Source: an uncultured Collinsella sp.
GTDB lineage: Bacteria; Actinomycetota; Coriobacteriia; Coriobacteriales; Coriobacteriaceae
Assembly (NCBI GenBank): GCA_958413765.1
Contig: CATYVH010000020.1
Location: 1 to 30,222 of the forward strand
Direction of reading: 5' to 3'
Length of the DNA stretch: 30,222 nucleotides
Shown here: piece by piece, positions 22,288 to 29,956 of the stretch
Layout of the letters: the number at the start of each line of letters is the position of its first letter
How positions within the stretch are numbered: position 1 is the first letter of the stretch
Translations under genes and position numbers: made by a program
The notes under the pieces: generated by a model
The model's input: the letters and a program-made list of their open reading frames with translations, nothing else
Database searches by the model: none
What the model was told of the DNA's origin: nothing

Positions 22288-23584
22288 TACCGCATCCGCA
22301 GCACCTCGCGTGCCCAAGCGCGTCGCTGCCGTCATTCTCAACTCGCTCAAGGGCGGTGTGGTCCCGCGCATCGGCCTTCCTTACATCACCGTAGGGCGCG
22401 AGGTCGAGATCCGCGCCCTGCTCACCGATCTGAGTCTCATCGCCGATGGTGGCGCGAGCTTCCGCTTTCTGGTCGGTCGTTACGGCGCCGGCAAGAGCTT
22501 TTTGCTCCAGACTATCCGCACGCACGCCATGGGCGAGGGATTCGTCGTCGCTGATGCCGACCTGTCGCCCGAGCGCCGCCTGCAGGGCGGTCAGGGACAG
22601 GGCCTTGCCACCTACCGCGAGCTCATCCGCAATATATCGACCAAGACGCGCCCCGAGGGCGGTGCGCTCAACCTTATTCTGGATCGCTGGGTCGCCTCGT
22701 GTGCCGACGTCGACGAGTCGGTCGTCAATGCCCAACTGGCCCCGCTCGAGGAGATGGTCCACGGCTTCGACTTCACCCGCATGCTCCGCCGCTATCGCAT
22801 GGCCGCATCCGGGGGCGACGAAGAGGCCATGAGCCGCGTGACCAAATGGATTCGCGGCGAATACCGCACCAAGAGCGAGGCACGCGCCGAGCTGGGCTCC
22901 TCGACCATCATCAGCGATGACGACTGGTACGACTACGTTAAGCTCATTGCGCGCTTTTTGGTCTGCAGCGGCTACAAGGGCATGCTGGTGCTCATCGACG
23001 AACTCGTGAATCTGTATAAGATTCCCAACGCCATCACGCGCCAATACAACTACGAGAAGATCCTGACCATGTACAACGACACGCTCCAAGGCAAGGCGCA
23101 GTACCTGGGCATGATCATGGGCGGCACGCCAACCTCCATCGAAGACCGCCGCCGCGGCGTGTTCTCCTACGAGGCCCTGCGCAGCCGACTCGCTCAGGGC
23201 CGCTTTGCGCGCGAAGACCTTAAGGACATGCTCGCGCCCATCATCCGCCTGCAGCCGCTCACCTACGAGGAGCTGCTGGTGCTGATCGAAAAACTCATGC
23301 AAATTCACGCCGGCTACTTTGGCTGGACGCCCACGCTTACCGAGAACGACTTGGTGGACTTCCTCAAGATCGAGTTCGGTCGCGTGGGAGCCGACACGCA
23401 TCTGACGCCGCGTGAAGTCATTCGTGACTTTATCGAGCTGCTCGACATCCTATGCCAAAACCCCGACGCCAACGTGGCCGAGCTGCTGCAAAGCGTCGGC
23501 GGCGACGCGCTGGCGCCGGCAACCGCAACAGGCGACGCCGATACCGCAGGCGGCGACCGTAACTTCGCCGAATTCACCATCTAA
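22280..23584 (+). CDS. BrxD-like (DUF2791) P-loop ATPase
   Basis: A 434-residue ATPase matching, from memory, the DUF2791/BrxD family found as an accessory in BREX types 2 and 3 and in stand-alone helicase operons. Walker A is GRYGAGKS at residues 66-73, Walker B is LVLIDE at 236-241, and typical blocks include ILNSLKGGVVPRIGL near the start, ADADLSPERRLQG after the P-loop, and the MIMGGTPTSIEDRRRGVFSYEAL-type sensor region around 285-310. It probably acts as an AAA-like motor or switch working with the helicase encoded next. ATG 22280 lies within the end of the TerB gene (8-base overlap), so translation is coupled. The last 30 residues are Ala/Gly/Asp-rich and poorly conserved looking. A hairpin starts at its stop codon and separates it from the helicase gene. 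Confidence 0.85.
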   Translation: MSDTASAAPRVPKRVAAVILNSLKGGVVPRIGLPYITVGREVEIRALLTDLSLIADGGASFRFLVGRYGAGKSFLLQTIRTHAMGEGFVVADADLSPERRLQGGQGQGLATYRELIRNISTKTRPEGGALNLILDRWVASCADVDESVVNAQLAPLEEMVHGFDFTRMLRRYRMAASGGDEEAMSRVTKWIRGEYRTKSEARAELGSSTIISDDDWYDYVKLIARFLVCSGYKGMLVLIDELVNLYKIPNAITRQYNYEKILTMYNDTLQGKAQYLGMIMGGTPTSIEDRRRGVFSYEALRSRLAQGRFAREDLKDMLAPIIRLQPLTYEELLVLIEKLMQIHAGYFGWTPTLTENDLVDFLKIEFGRVGADTHLTPREVIRDFIELLDILCQNPDANVAELLQSVGGDALAPATATGDADTAGGDRNFAEFTI

Positions 23585-23624
23585 CCTGCCAAAAAGGGAC
23601 AGGTTTATTTTGGCAGGTTTTATC
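23583..23624 (+). terminator. Terminator-like hairpin between ATPase and helicase genes
   Basis: AACCTGCCAAAA (23583-23594) pairs perfectly with TTTTGGCAGGTT (23608-23619) around a 13-nt loop, followed by TTAT. It begins at the ATPase stop codon. The loop contains GACAGGTTT (23599-23606), which could instead pair with the left arm AACCTG, giving a competing fold. It may act as a partial terminator or attenuator within the operon, or be a dispersed repeat. Confidence 0.6.
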
Positions 23625-23700
23625 TGGGCAAACGTTGAAGCATTAATGCAGCAAGCCACTGCCCACCGCGTTGAGAAATTCGTTTTTGAGAGGAGGCCCC

Positions 23701-26145
23701 GTGAACGCCTTTGACCGCTACGCCCCGTTTATCCAAGACTTCATCTACTCCCACGATTGGGAGAGTCTGCGCTCCATCCAGGTTGCGGCGGCAGATGCCA
23801 TCTTCAACACGCAAGACAATGTGCTCCTGACGGCATCCACGGCATCTGGCAAAACTGAGGCGGCCTTCTTTCCCATCCTGACCGAGTTTTGGGAGAACCC
23901 GCCCGCGAGCGTGGGCGCCCTCTACATTGGCCCCCTCAAAGCACTCATCAACGACCAGTTCGTTCGCCTCAACGACCTCTGCGAAGAGGCCGATATCCCT
24001 GTCTGGCACTGGCACGGCGATGTCTCGCAGTCGCACAAGGCCAAGCTCATCAAAAAACCGAGCGGCATCTTGCAGATTACGCCCGAATCACTCGAGGCGC
24101 TCCTGATCCATAAGCACATGGCGATCCCGCGCATGTTTTGCGACCTGCGCTACGTGGTCATCGACGAGGTTCACTCGCTCATGCGCGGCGACCGTGGCGG
24201 GCAGACGCTCTGCCTTGTCGAGCGACTCTCGCGCATGGCCGGCGTGCAGCCTCGACGCATTGGCCTTTCCGCTACCATCGGCGACCCCGAGCGCACGGGC
24301 GCTTTTCTCTCACAGGGAACGGGGCGCGACTGCGTTATCCCCCGCTTTGAAGAACCGCACCGCGTGTGGCGCATCTCCATGGAGCACTTCTACAACTCGG
24401 GCCCCCAGGCTCAGCAGCGAGGATTTGAGAGCACAGGTCCTCAAGAGGCCGAAGTGCTTGCGTGCGAGCGCATTGAAGCAGCGGCACCCGCGGCGCTGCC
24501 CGCCGGAGAACGAGACATGCGTCACAGCGGACAGCTCACACAAGAGGAGCGTCGTCAACGTCGTGAGCGGGCACGGGGCAAGGCCGCTCCCAAGGACAGT
24601 CGCACTTCCTCAGCCCCCGAGGGCGAAGTCGACATCCCACAGGCAACCGAACAGGCACTGCTCAACCCCACCGACACCGCACCCGACAACGCCGACCCCG
24701 GCATGGGCTACATCTTTGAACATACCCGCGGCCGCAAGTGCCTGGTCTTTGCCAACTCGCGTGAGGAGGCAGAGGCCGTGTGCTCCATGTTGCGAAGCTA
24801 CTGTGAAAACCGGCACGAGCCAGACCGTTTCCTTATCCATCATGGCAACCTCTCGGCATCGCTACGCGAGACGGCTGAGGAGCTCATGCGCGACGAGGAA
24901 CAGGCACAGACGACCGTCACCACCTCTACGCTTGAGCTTGGCATCGATATCGGCCGCCTGGAGCGCGCCTTCCAGATTGACGCGCCGTTTACCGTTAGCT
25001 CCTTTTTGCAGCGCATGGGGCGCACGGGCCGTCGCGATCTTCCGCCCGAGATGTGGTTTGTCATGCGCGAGGAAGAACCCGAGCCGCGCACGATGATGCC
25101 CGAAACCATTCCCTGGAAGCTCCTGCAGGGTATCGCGCTCGTACAACTCTATCGCGAGGAAAAGTGGGTCGAGCCACCCGAGCTCGATCGTCTCCCCTAC
25201 AGCCTGCTCTATCACCAGACTATGTCGACCCTCGCCAGCACCGGCGAGCTCACGCCGGCCGAACTTGCCCAGCGCGTGCTCACGCTCAGCTATTTCCACC
25301 GTGTCTCGGCAGACGATTACCGTGTGCTGCTACGTCACCTCATTAAGATCGACCATATCCAGGTCACCGAAGGTGGCGGGCTCATCGTGGGCCTCGCGGG
25401 CGAGCGCATCATCAATAACTTTAAGTTCTACGCCGTGTTCCAGGAAAACGAGGAGTTTACCGTCCGGAGCGAATCGGCTGAGCTGGGCACGATCGTTAAT
25501 CCGCCCCCACCCGGCGAGCGCATCGCCATCGCCGGACACTGCTGGATTGTCGAGGAAGTGGACTGGAAGCGTCACGCTGTCTTTGCCACGCAGGTCAAGG
25601 GCCGGGTGCCGGCCTACTTTGGCGACTGCCCCGGAGACATTAACACGCATGTGCTCGAGCGCATGCACAAGGCGCTCAACGAGCACGCGACATATCCGTA
25701 CCTTATGGGTAACGCACGGGCCCGCTTGGCGCAGGCTCGTCATACGGCCGAGATTTCGGGGGCGGGAACCAAGCCGCTCATTAACCTGGGCGGCGATACC
25801 TGGGTGCTCTTCCCCTGGCTGGGCAGCTACGCCTTTTTGGCGCTCGAGCGCATGCTCAAGATTAAATGTGCCGCGGAGCTGGGCCTTCGCGGGCTCGATC
25901 CGTCACGCCCGTACTTTATGCAGTTTAAGATGAAGGCCGACGAGGAGACGTTCTTTGAGGTGCTCGCCGCCGAGGCCGAGAAGGACTTCGATCCCATCGA
26001 GCTCGTCTATCCTGGCGAGGTGCCTTACTTTGACCGCTACGACGAGTTTGTTCCCGAAGAGCTCGTGCGCAAGGGCTTTGCCGAAGGCGTGCTCGACATA
26101 GAGGGTATGAAGCAGCGCGTTCTCGGCTGGCGCGACCACGCCTAA
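23701..26145 (+). CDS. Lhr/BrxHI-like superfamily 2 DEAD/DEAH-box helicase
   Basis: An 814-residue ATP-dependent helicase. Motif I is TASGKTEA at 47-54, motif II DEVH at 155-158, motif III SAT at 190-192, and motif VI QRMGRTGRR at 438-446; the ELGIDIG block just before it (412-418) is typical of Lhr-type enzymes. The C-terminal half (about 480-814) contains a winged-helix-like region and the GERIINNFKFYAVFQENEEF beta segment seen in BrxHI-like helicases. A charged, low-complexity insert at about 235-330 separates the two RecA lobes. It should unwind or translocate on DNA or RNA. The start is GTG 23701 with GAGAGGAGG five bases upstream; a TTG ten codons earlier lacks a ribosome site. It is third in the module with the TerB-type and BrxD-like genes. 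It ends close to a convergent gene with only a weak hairpin between. Confidence 0.88.
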   Translation: MNAFDRYAPFIQDFIYSHDWESLRSIQVAAADAIFNTQDNVLLTASTASGKTEAAFFPILTEFWENPPASVGALYIGPLKALINDQFVRLNDLCEEADIPVWHWHGDVSQSHKAKLIKKPSGILQITPESLEALLIHKHMAIPRMFCDLRYVVIDEVHSLMRGDRGGQTLCLVERLSRMAGVQPRRIGLSATIGDPERTGAFLSQGTGRDCVIPRFEEPHRVWRISMEHFYNSGPQAQQRGFESTGPQEAEVLACERIEAAAPAALPAGERDMRHSGQLTQEERRQRRERARGKAAPKDSRTSSAPEGEVDIPQATEQALLNPTDTAPDNADPGMGYIFEHTRGRKCLVFANSREEAEAVCSMLRSYCENRHEPDRFLIHHGNLSASLRETAEELMRDEEQAQTTVTTSTLELGIDIGRLERAFQIDAPFTVSSFLQRMGRTGRRDLPPEMWFVMREEEPEPRTMMPETIPWKLLQGIALVQLYREEKWVEPPELDRLPYSLLYHQTMSTLASTGELTPAELAQRVLTLSYFHRVSADDYRVLLRHLIKIDHIQVTEGGGLIVGLAGERIINNFKFYAVFQENEEFTVRSESAELGTIVNPPPPGERIAIAGHCWIVEEVDWKRHAVFATQVKGRVPAYFGDCPGDINTHVLERMHKALNEHATYPYLMGNARARLAQARHTAEISGAGTKPLINLGGDTWVLFPWLGSYAFLALERMLKIKCAAELGLRGLDPSRPYFMQFKMKADEETFFEVLAAEAEKDFDPIELVYPGEVPYFDRYDEFVPEELVRKGFAEGVLDIEGMKQRVLGWRDHA

Positions 26146-26172
26146 GACCAGTCTTTTTTGGGACGGGGAGAC

Positions 26173-27051
26173 TTACTTGTCGTGAAGGACGGTGCCGAGG
26201 AAGTCGGTGTCGAAGGGCACGGCTTCGGCAAAGGCGTAGTCGCCGTCACTGGCGATGAGCAGGTAGTTTTCCTCGCCGCCGAACTTCACATCGCCACATG
26301 GGACCACCCAGGCGTGGACGAATACCTCGAGTGCCGTGGCAGCGCAGTCGCGAAGGAACGTCACATCGCTCCCCTCGTTTGCGCTCACAATATTGGCCAC
26401 GTAGATACCCCCGGGCTTCAGGCTGCCTCGCACCAGGCGCAGCGCCTCAACCGTCGCCAGCTCGCGAACGGGCTCGGCACCGCCAAAGCAATCGCTCACG
26501 ACCACGTCGTAGCGACGATGGCCCACGCTCGTCACACCCAGATACGAGCGAGCCTCGGCGGTAATCACCCGCAGGCGGTCGCCCACCGCGCGCTCCAGCT
26601 CGTCCAGGTAGAACCAACGGCGCGCCAAGCGCGTTATCTCTCCGTCATACTCGATAACGTCCATACGCAGGCCCTCGTGCGACATCAGCGCAAATTTGGG
26701 ATAGGCAAACCCGCCGCCACCTAGCATAAGCATACGGTTGATACCGTGACCATAAGCGTCGCGCATCGCATCCTCGGCCTCAAACACGTCGTCAAACGCG
26801 CGATAGTACGCAAAGACGGGCTCCGCCCAGCGCTCGCCAACGTAACTCGCGCTTTGGTAGACGCCGCCTTGCACCAATACGCGAACTTCGTCGCCGCCCT
26901 CATCGTGCACGCGCTTCACACGTGCCAGCCCATTGCGGGTCCTCGCGACCTGCAGACAGGCAGCACGAACAGCGACAGCGGCCGCACCAAGCGCCGCGGC
27001 TCCCAGGGCAACGCCGGCAACGACGCCGGCAGAAACACTCGGCTTGTTCAT
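26173..27051 (-). CDS. Spermidine-synthase-like (PABS-type) methyltransferase-fold protein
   Basis: A 292-residue protein with a hydrophobic N-terminal segment (about residues 8-33, signal or anchor) followed by a polyamine-synthase-like Rossmann fold. The nucleotide loop is MLGGGGFAYP (GGGG at 111-114), the acidic strand end is VIEYD with E134 and D136, and DVVVSDCFGG at 182-191 provides the later acidic position. The PABS family transfers aminopropyl groups to putrescine or spermidine, but many small members have other or unknown roles. The anchor suggests action at the membrane rather than as a classical SpeE. Its ATG directly follows the TAG of the Elp3-like gene (TAGATG), and the AAGGAG ribosome site is inside that gene's end, so the two are coupled. 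The 3' end is 28 bases from the convergent helicase gene. Confidence 0.8.
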   Translation of the reverse strand: MNKPSVSAGVVAGVALGAAALGAAAVAVRAACLQVARTRNGLARVKRVHDEGGDEVRVLVQGGVYQSASYVGERWAEPVFAYYRAFDDVFEAEDAMRDAYGHGINRMLMLGGGGFAYPKFALMSHEGLRMDVIEYDGEITRLARRWFYLDELERAVGDRLRVITAEARSYLGVTSVGHRRYDVVVSDCFGGAEPVRELATVEALRLVRGSLKPGGIYVANIVSANEGSDVTFLRDCAATALEVFVHAWVVPCGDVKFGGEENYLLIASDGDYAFAEAVPFDTDFLGTVLHDK

Positions 27052-28959
27052 CTAGAGCTCCTTTTGCAGATAAAGGCCATGGTCATAAAATCCAAGATAG
27101 CGATAGTACTCGCGCGTACCGATCGCGCTGATCACGTTGATGTACGTATAGCCAGCGTCCCGAGCTATCTGGCACGCACGCTCCACGAGCAAACGTCCCA
27201 ATCCATGGTGCTGCGCTGCCTGGCCCTGATCGCCCACGCGCGCCGCCATGCCATACACGTGCACCTCACGAATCATCGCCTCGTCCGGCATCGTCGGCAG
27301 CTCGTCCGCGTGCGTGGCAACAAACGAACGGTCGGGCAGCGACAACCGCAAAAAGCCCGCGATCTTGCCCCGCGGCGTCACCCACTGCAAAAAGCGCTCG
27401 TAAGTCACCGGCGTCTCGTACGCTACTTCCTCATCAAGAGATAGCTCATCCAAGTCGGCACCCGCCGTGCTGATCTCGCGATAGCGAATCTCGCGCACCG
27501 TCGCACCGTCACCCCGAGCGGCCAAGCGATTTTCGACGAGCTGACGCAGGTTGGGTTTCTTGTTGCCCACCATGATGTCGTCGGAACTAAAGTCGCGGAT
27601 CATGCGACTGATGCGGCAGAACGCCGGCGTCACCACGATGTCATCGGCCAGTACGTCGAGCAGCTCTTCCTCGGTATAGGGGCGCCACTCGCCACGCTCG
27701 TAACAGCCCACCAGGCGCGAACCCTCGATGAGCGCACACGGGTAGACCTTGACCTCGTCGGGCATAAAGGCGCCCTCGGTCATAAAGCGCTCGTAGTCGC
27801 GCTTGTCACCCTCGGGCGTGGCGCCCAGCAAGTTGAGCATAAAATGCGCATGGATCTTAAAGCCAAACAGGCGCGCAAGCGAAAACGCCCGCTCAATCTG
27901 CGCCACCGAAATGCGACGCTCGTTGATATCGAGTAGATGCTGGTCAAGGCTTTGGATGCCCATCTGTATCTTGGTGCAGCCCAGGCGGCGGATGAGCATG
28001 AGGGCCTGCGGCGTTACAGCATCGGGGCGCGTCTCGATAACGAGTCCCACCACGCGATGCTTCGCCGTCTCGTTGATGCGCTGCTGGCGCTCGAGCTCCT
28101 CCATCGTTGCTGTCTGCCACTCGGCGACCTCGCCCCACGGCGTGCCGGGGCCGTACAGACGACGCACCGCGCGGTTATAGCCGCCCACGGCAGCATCCAC
28201 ACGCCCCTGCTCGTCGGCAACGCCGGCAGCGAGCTCGGCCTCGTCTGTCGCAATGCCGGCGGCCCGATAGCGCTCGCGACGCTCCGCTACCACCGGCGGC
28301 AGCGCATCGGCGGGAGCGTCATCGAGCAGGCGCCCTGCCTCGGCACGGCTGATGCCCGGACGCGCCAACATGGGGTTGGCCGCCACGCCGGCGACGGCAT
28401 CGTCATTGAGCGCACGGAAAAGCTCCGACATAAACCATGCCTGATACCCTTGCGGATAGTCGCTCCAGGTACCGCCAAGAACGATAAGCTCGATCTTGTC
28501 GGTTGCATGCCCCATTTGCGAAAGCGCGGTCAAACGAGCACTCACCTGCAGATACGGGTCAAAGCAGTTTTGCTCCGCACGGGCGCACGCCGGCTCGGCA
28601 TGCAGATAGCTCTTGGGCATGCGCAGATCGTTGGGACAAAACAGGCAATCGCCCGAACAGGGCCACGGCTTGGTGATGACGGTAATGGTCGCCACGCCCG
28701 AGGCCGTTCGGCGCGGCTTCATACGCAGCACCTGCAGCAGTTGACGTTCCAGATCGGCGTCGACATTCCACCCAGCCCAACGAGCCGGTTCCTCACGTTT
28801 AACCCGCTGGTAAAACGGCAGCAGTCGGCGCTTGGCCAGGTCCCGTTTGTCGGCACCCTCGCGGCGCGCCTCGGCATGTATCAGTTTGACGAGGGTCTTG
28901 TCGTCCACGGTCTCGCCGCGACGCAGAGCCTCGAGTATGTTCAAAATAATCTGTTCCAT
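27052..28959 (-). CDS. elp3: Elp3-family radical SAM / GNAT acetyltransferase
   Basis: A 635-residue two-domain protein. The radical SAM domain has the cluster cysteines C101-x3-C105-x2-C108 in WPCSGDCLFCPND, then KSYLHAEPACARAEQN and the ELIVLGGTWSDYPQGY block typical of Elp3. A charged insert of about 100 residues follows, then VIETRPDAVTP and QMGIQSLD. The C-terminal GNAT domain (about 500-635) shows the acetyl-CoA loop QHHGLGRLL and ends with REYYRYLGF. The family makes the 5-carboxymethyl side chain on wobble uridine-34 of tRNA, using acetyl-CoA and SAM; eukaryotes need the full Elongator, while archaeal and some bacterial Elp3 act alone. Elp3 is uncommon in bacteria, and this copy is coupled to a spermidine-synthase-like gene. 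ATG 28959 has GGGGGC just upstream, and TACAAT lies only ten bases before it, so the leader may be very short. Confidence 0.92.
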   Translation of the reverse strand: MEQIILNILEALRRGETVDDKTLVKLIHAEARREGADKRDLAKRRLLPFYQRVKREEPARWAGWNVDADLERQLLQVLRMKPRRTASGVATITVITKPWPCSGDCLFCPNDLRMPKSYLHAEPACARAEQNCFDPYLQVSARLTALSQMGHATDKIELIVLGGTWSDYPQGYQAWFMSELFRALNDDAVAGVAANPMLARPGISRAEAGRLLDDAPADALPPVVAERRERYRAAGIATDEAELAAGVADEQGRVDAAVGGYNRAVRRLYGPGTPWGEVAEWQTATMEELERQQRINETAKHRVVGLVIETRPDAVTPQALMLIRRLGCTKIQMGIQSLDQHLLDINERRISVAQIERAFSLARLFGFKIHAHFMLNLLGATPEGDKRDYERFMTEGAFMPDEVKVYPCALIEGSRLVGCYERGEWRPYTEEELLDVLADDIVVTPAFCRISRMIRDFSSDDIMVGNKKPNLRQLVENRLAARGDGATVREIRYREISTAGADLDELSLDEEVAYETPVTYERFLQWVTPRGKIAGFLRLSLPDRSFVATHADELPTMPDEAMIREVHVYGMAARVGDQGQAAQHHGLGRLLVERACQIARDAGYTYINVISAIGTREYYRYLGFYDHGLYLQKEL

Positions 28960-28979
28960 GCCCCCATTGTAAAGGCAAA

Positions 28980-29009
28980 GGCGCCGGAGCCAGTCACGGC
29001 CCCGGCGCC
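28980..29009 (-). terminator. Terminator of the DUF4097 gene
   Basis: GGCGCCGG (28980-28987) pairs with CCGGCGCC (29002-29009), and the stem continues for three more pairs after an A/C mismatch to a 6-nt loop. On the minus strand it is followed by CTTTGCCTTT. It lies 47 bases past the DUF4097 stop and just before the Elp3 start, so it separates the two units. Confidence 0.75.
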
Positions 29010-29056
29010 TCCATCAAAGAGCATGCCTATATGCACCGACCTCCGAAAACCGCATG

Positions 29057-29956
29057 TCACTCCGGATCGAACGACATGTCGCCCGAACCGACCTTAAAAC
29101 GATACGTGGCAGACTTATCACCGTTGTCGAATTCAAGATTCAATATGGTCTCGCCATCGTAGCCAAGCGGAAGGAAATCGCTCTCGAAGTCACCGCTGCC
29201 CACGGTGAGGCTCGCCTTAAAGCCCGTAGAGTTCGGAACCGTTATCTCCACATCGCCCGAGTCCACGCTTACGTCCATAGACTTCGCGGGGGCCTGGTAG
29301 AGCTCGAACGTCACATCGCCCGAACCTACCTTGGCATTCAGGGTGTCGGTTACAGTACCCGCAAACTCGATGTCTCCCGAGTCCAAAGTCAAGTTGAGGT
29401 CATGACACGCAATGTCCGTGACCGTCAGATCGCCCGATCCTACATTCGCTGTAATGCCCACCATGTTATCGGCAACTTCGCGCGGCAGTTCGACGGTAAC
29501 CGTGCGGTCAATGGCGCGCTCGTCATCGCAATCGAACTGGCGAATCTTGAGCGCAGAACCCTTAACCACGGCCAGATTCTGGGTTGCCGCATCGTAAGCA
29601 GCTACTCCTTTTGCGACGCGGCCACTCTCGATGACACGTACCGGCCCGTCGGAAACGCACTTGACCTCAACCGTACCCGACGTCACATCCAAGTCAAGGG
29701 ATGTGAACGCGTCGGCATCAAACGTTTCGCTCGAAAGCTGTTGAGGCCGAGCGGAATAGTTACCGCTATTCAAGGAATCGTCCTCGTCGAACGCATCGCC
29801 CATACCAGACAAGCCGGATACAACATCGTCGAGATCCCACGGGCCATCAAAATGAATCAAAGTCCGCGAAATGCCAAAAACAAGCCCGATGATGAGCACA
29901 AACGCTCCGATGCCAATGCCCAAGCGCCTCTTAGACTCATGCGAGAGCTTCATCAT
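29057..29956 (-). CDS. DUF4097-type membrane-anchored beta-repeat protein
   Basis: A 299-residue protein with a basic cytoplasmic start, one membrane helix at about residues 12-32, a low-complexity linker, and a repetitive beta-strand domain from about residue 75. That domain has recurrent VGSGDxxV/L or LDSGDxE turns (VGSGDLTV, LDSGDIEF, VGSGDVTF, VDSGDVEI, VGSGDFES, VGSGDMSF), one about every 18-25 residues, the hallmark of the DUF4097/DUF2807 putative-adhesin beta-helix. Such proteins are commonly encoded next to small membrane proteins and PadR-type regulators and have been tied to envelope stress, but the molecular function is unknown. ATG 29956 overlaps the stop of the upstream membrane-protein gene; GAAGGTG serves as ribosome site. 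A terminator follows. The domain faces outward by the positive-inside rule. Confidence 0.85.
   Translation of the reverse strand: MMKLSHESKRRLGIGIGAFVLIIGLVFGISRTLIHFDGPWDLDDVVSGLSGMGDAFDEDDSLNSGNYSARPQQLSSETFDADAFTSLDLDVTSGTVEVKCVSDGPVRVIESGRVAKGVAAYDAATQNLAVVKGSALKIRQFDCDDERAIDRTVTVELPREVADNMVGITANVGSGDLTVTDIACHDLNLTLDSGDIEFAGTVTDTLNAKVGSGDVTFELYQAPAKSMDVSVDSGDVEITVPNSTGFKASLTVGSGDFESDFLPLGYDGETILNLEFDNGDKSATYRFKVGSGDMSFDPE

Noticed and set aside
22238..23401. 387-codon minus-strand frame opposite the BrxD-like ATPase
   Set aside because: The plus strand has Walker A and B motifs in the same place; the minus frame shows only shadow composition.
20533..26145. A complete BREX type 2 or 3 system
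   Set aside because: Only BrxD- and BrxHI-like genes are present; no methyltransferase, PglZ phosphatase, BrxC/PglY or BrxA/B genes lie in the flanks visible here.
26146..26172. Terminator between the helicase and the convergent spermidine-synthase-like gene
   Set aside because: The T-run at 26154-26159 follows only a very short self-complementary stretch with no room for a loop, so no convincing hairpin is formed.
27937..29097. 386-codon plus-strand frame opposite elp3
   Set aside because: Antisense to intact radical SAM and insert regions of Elp3; crosses the terminator at 28980-29009.
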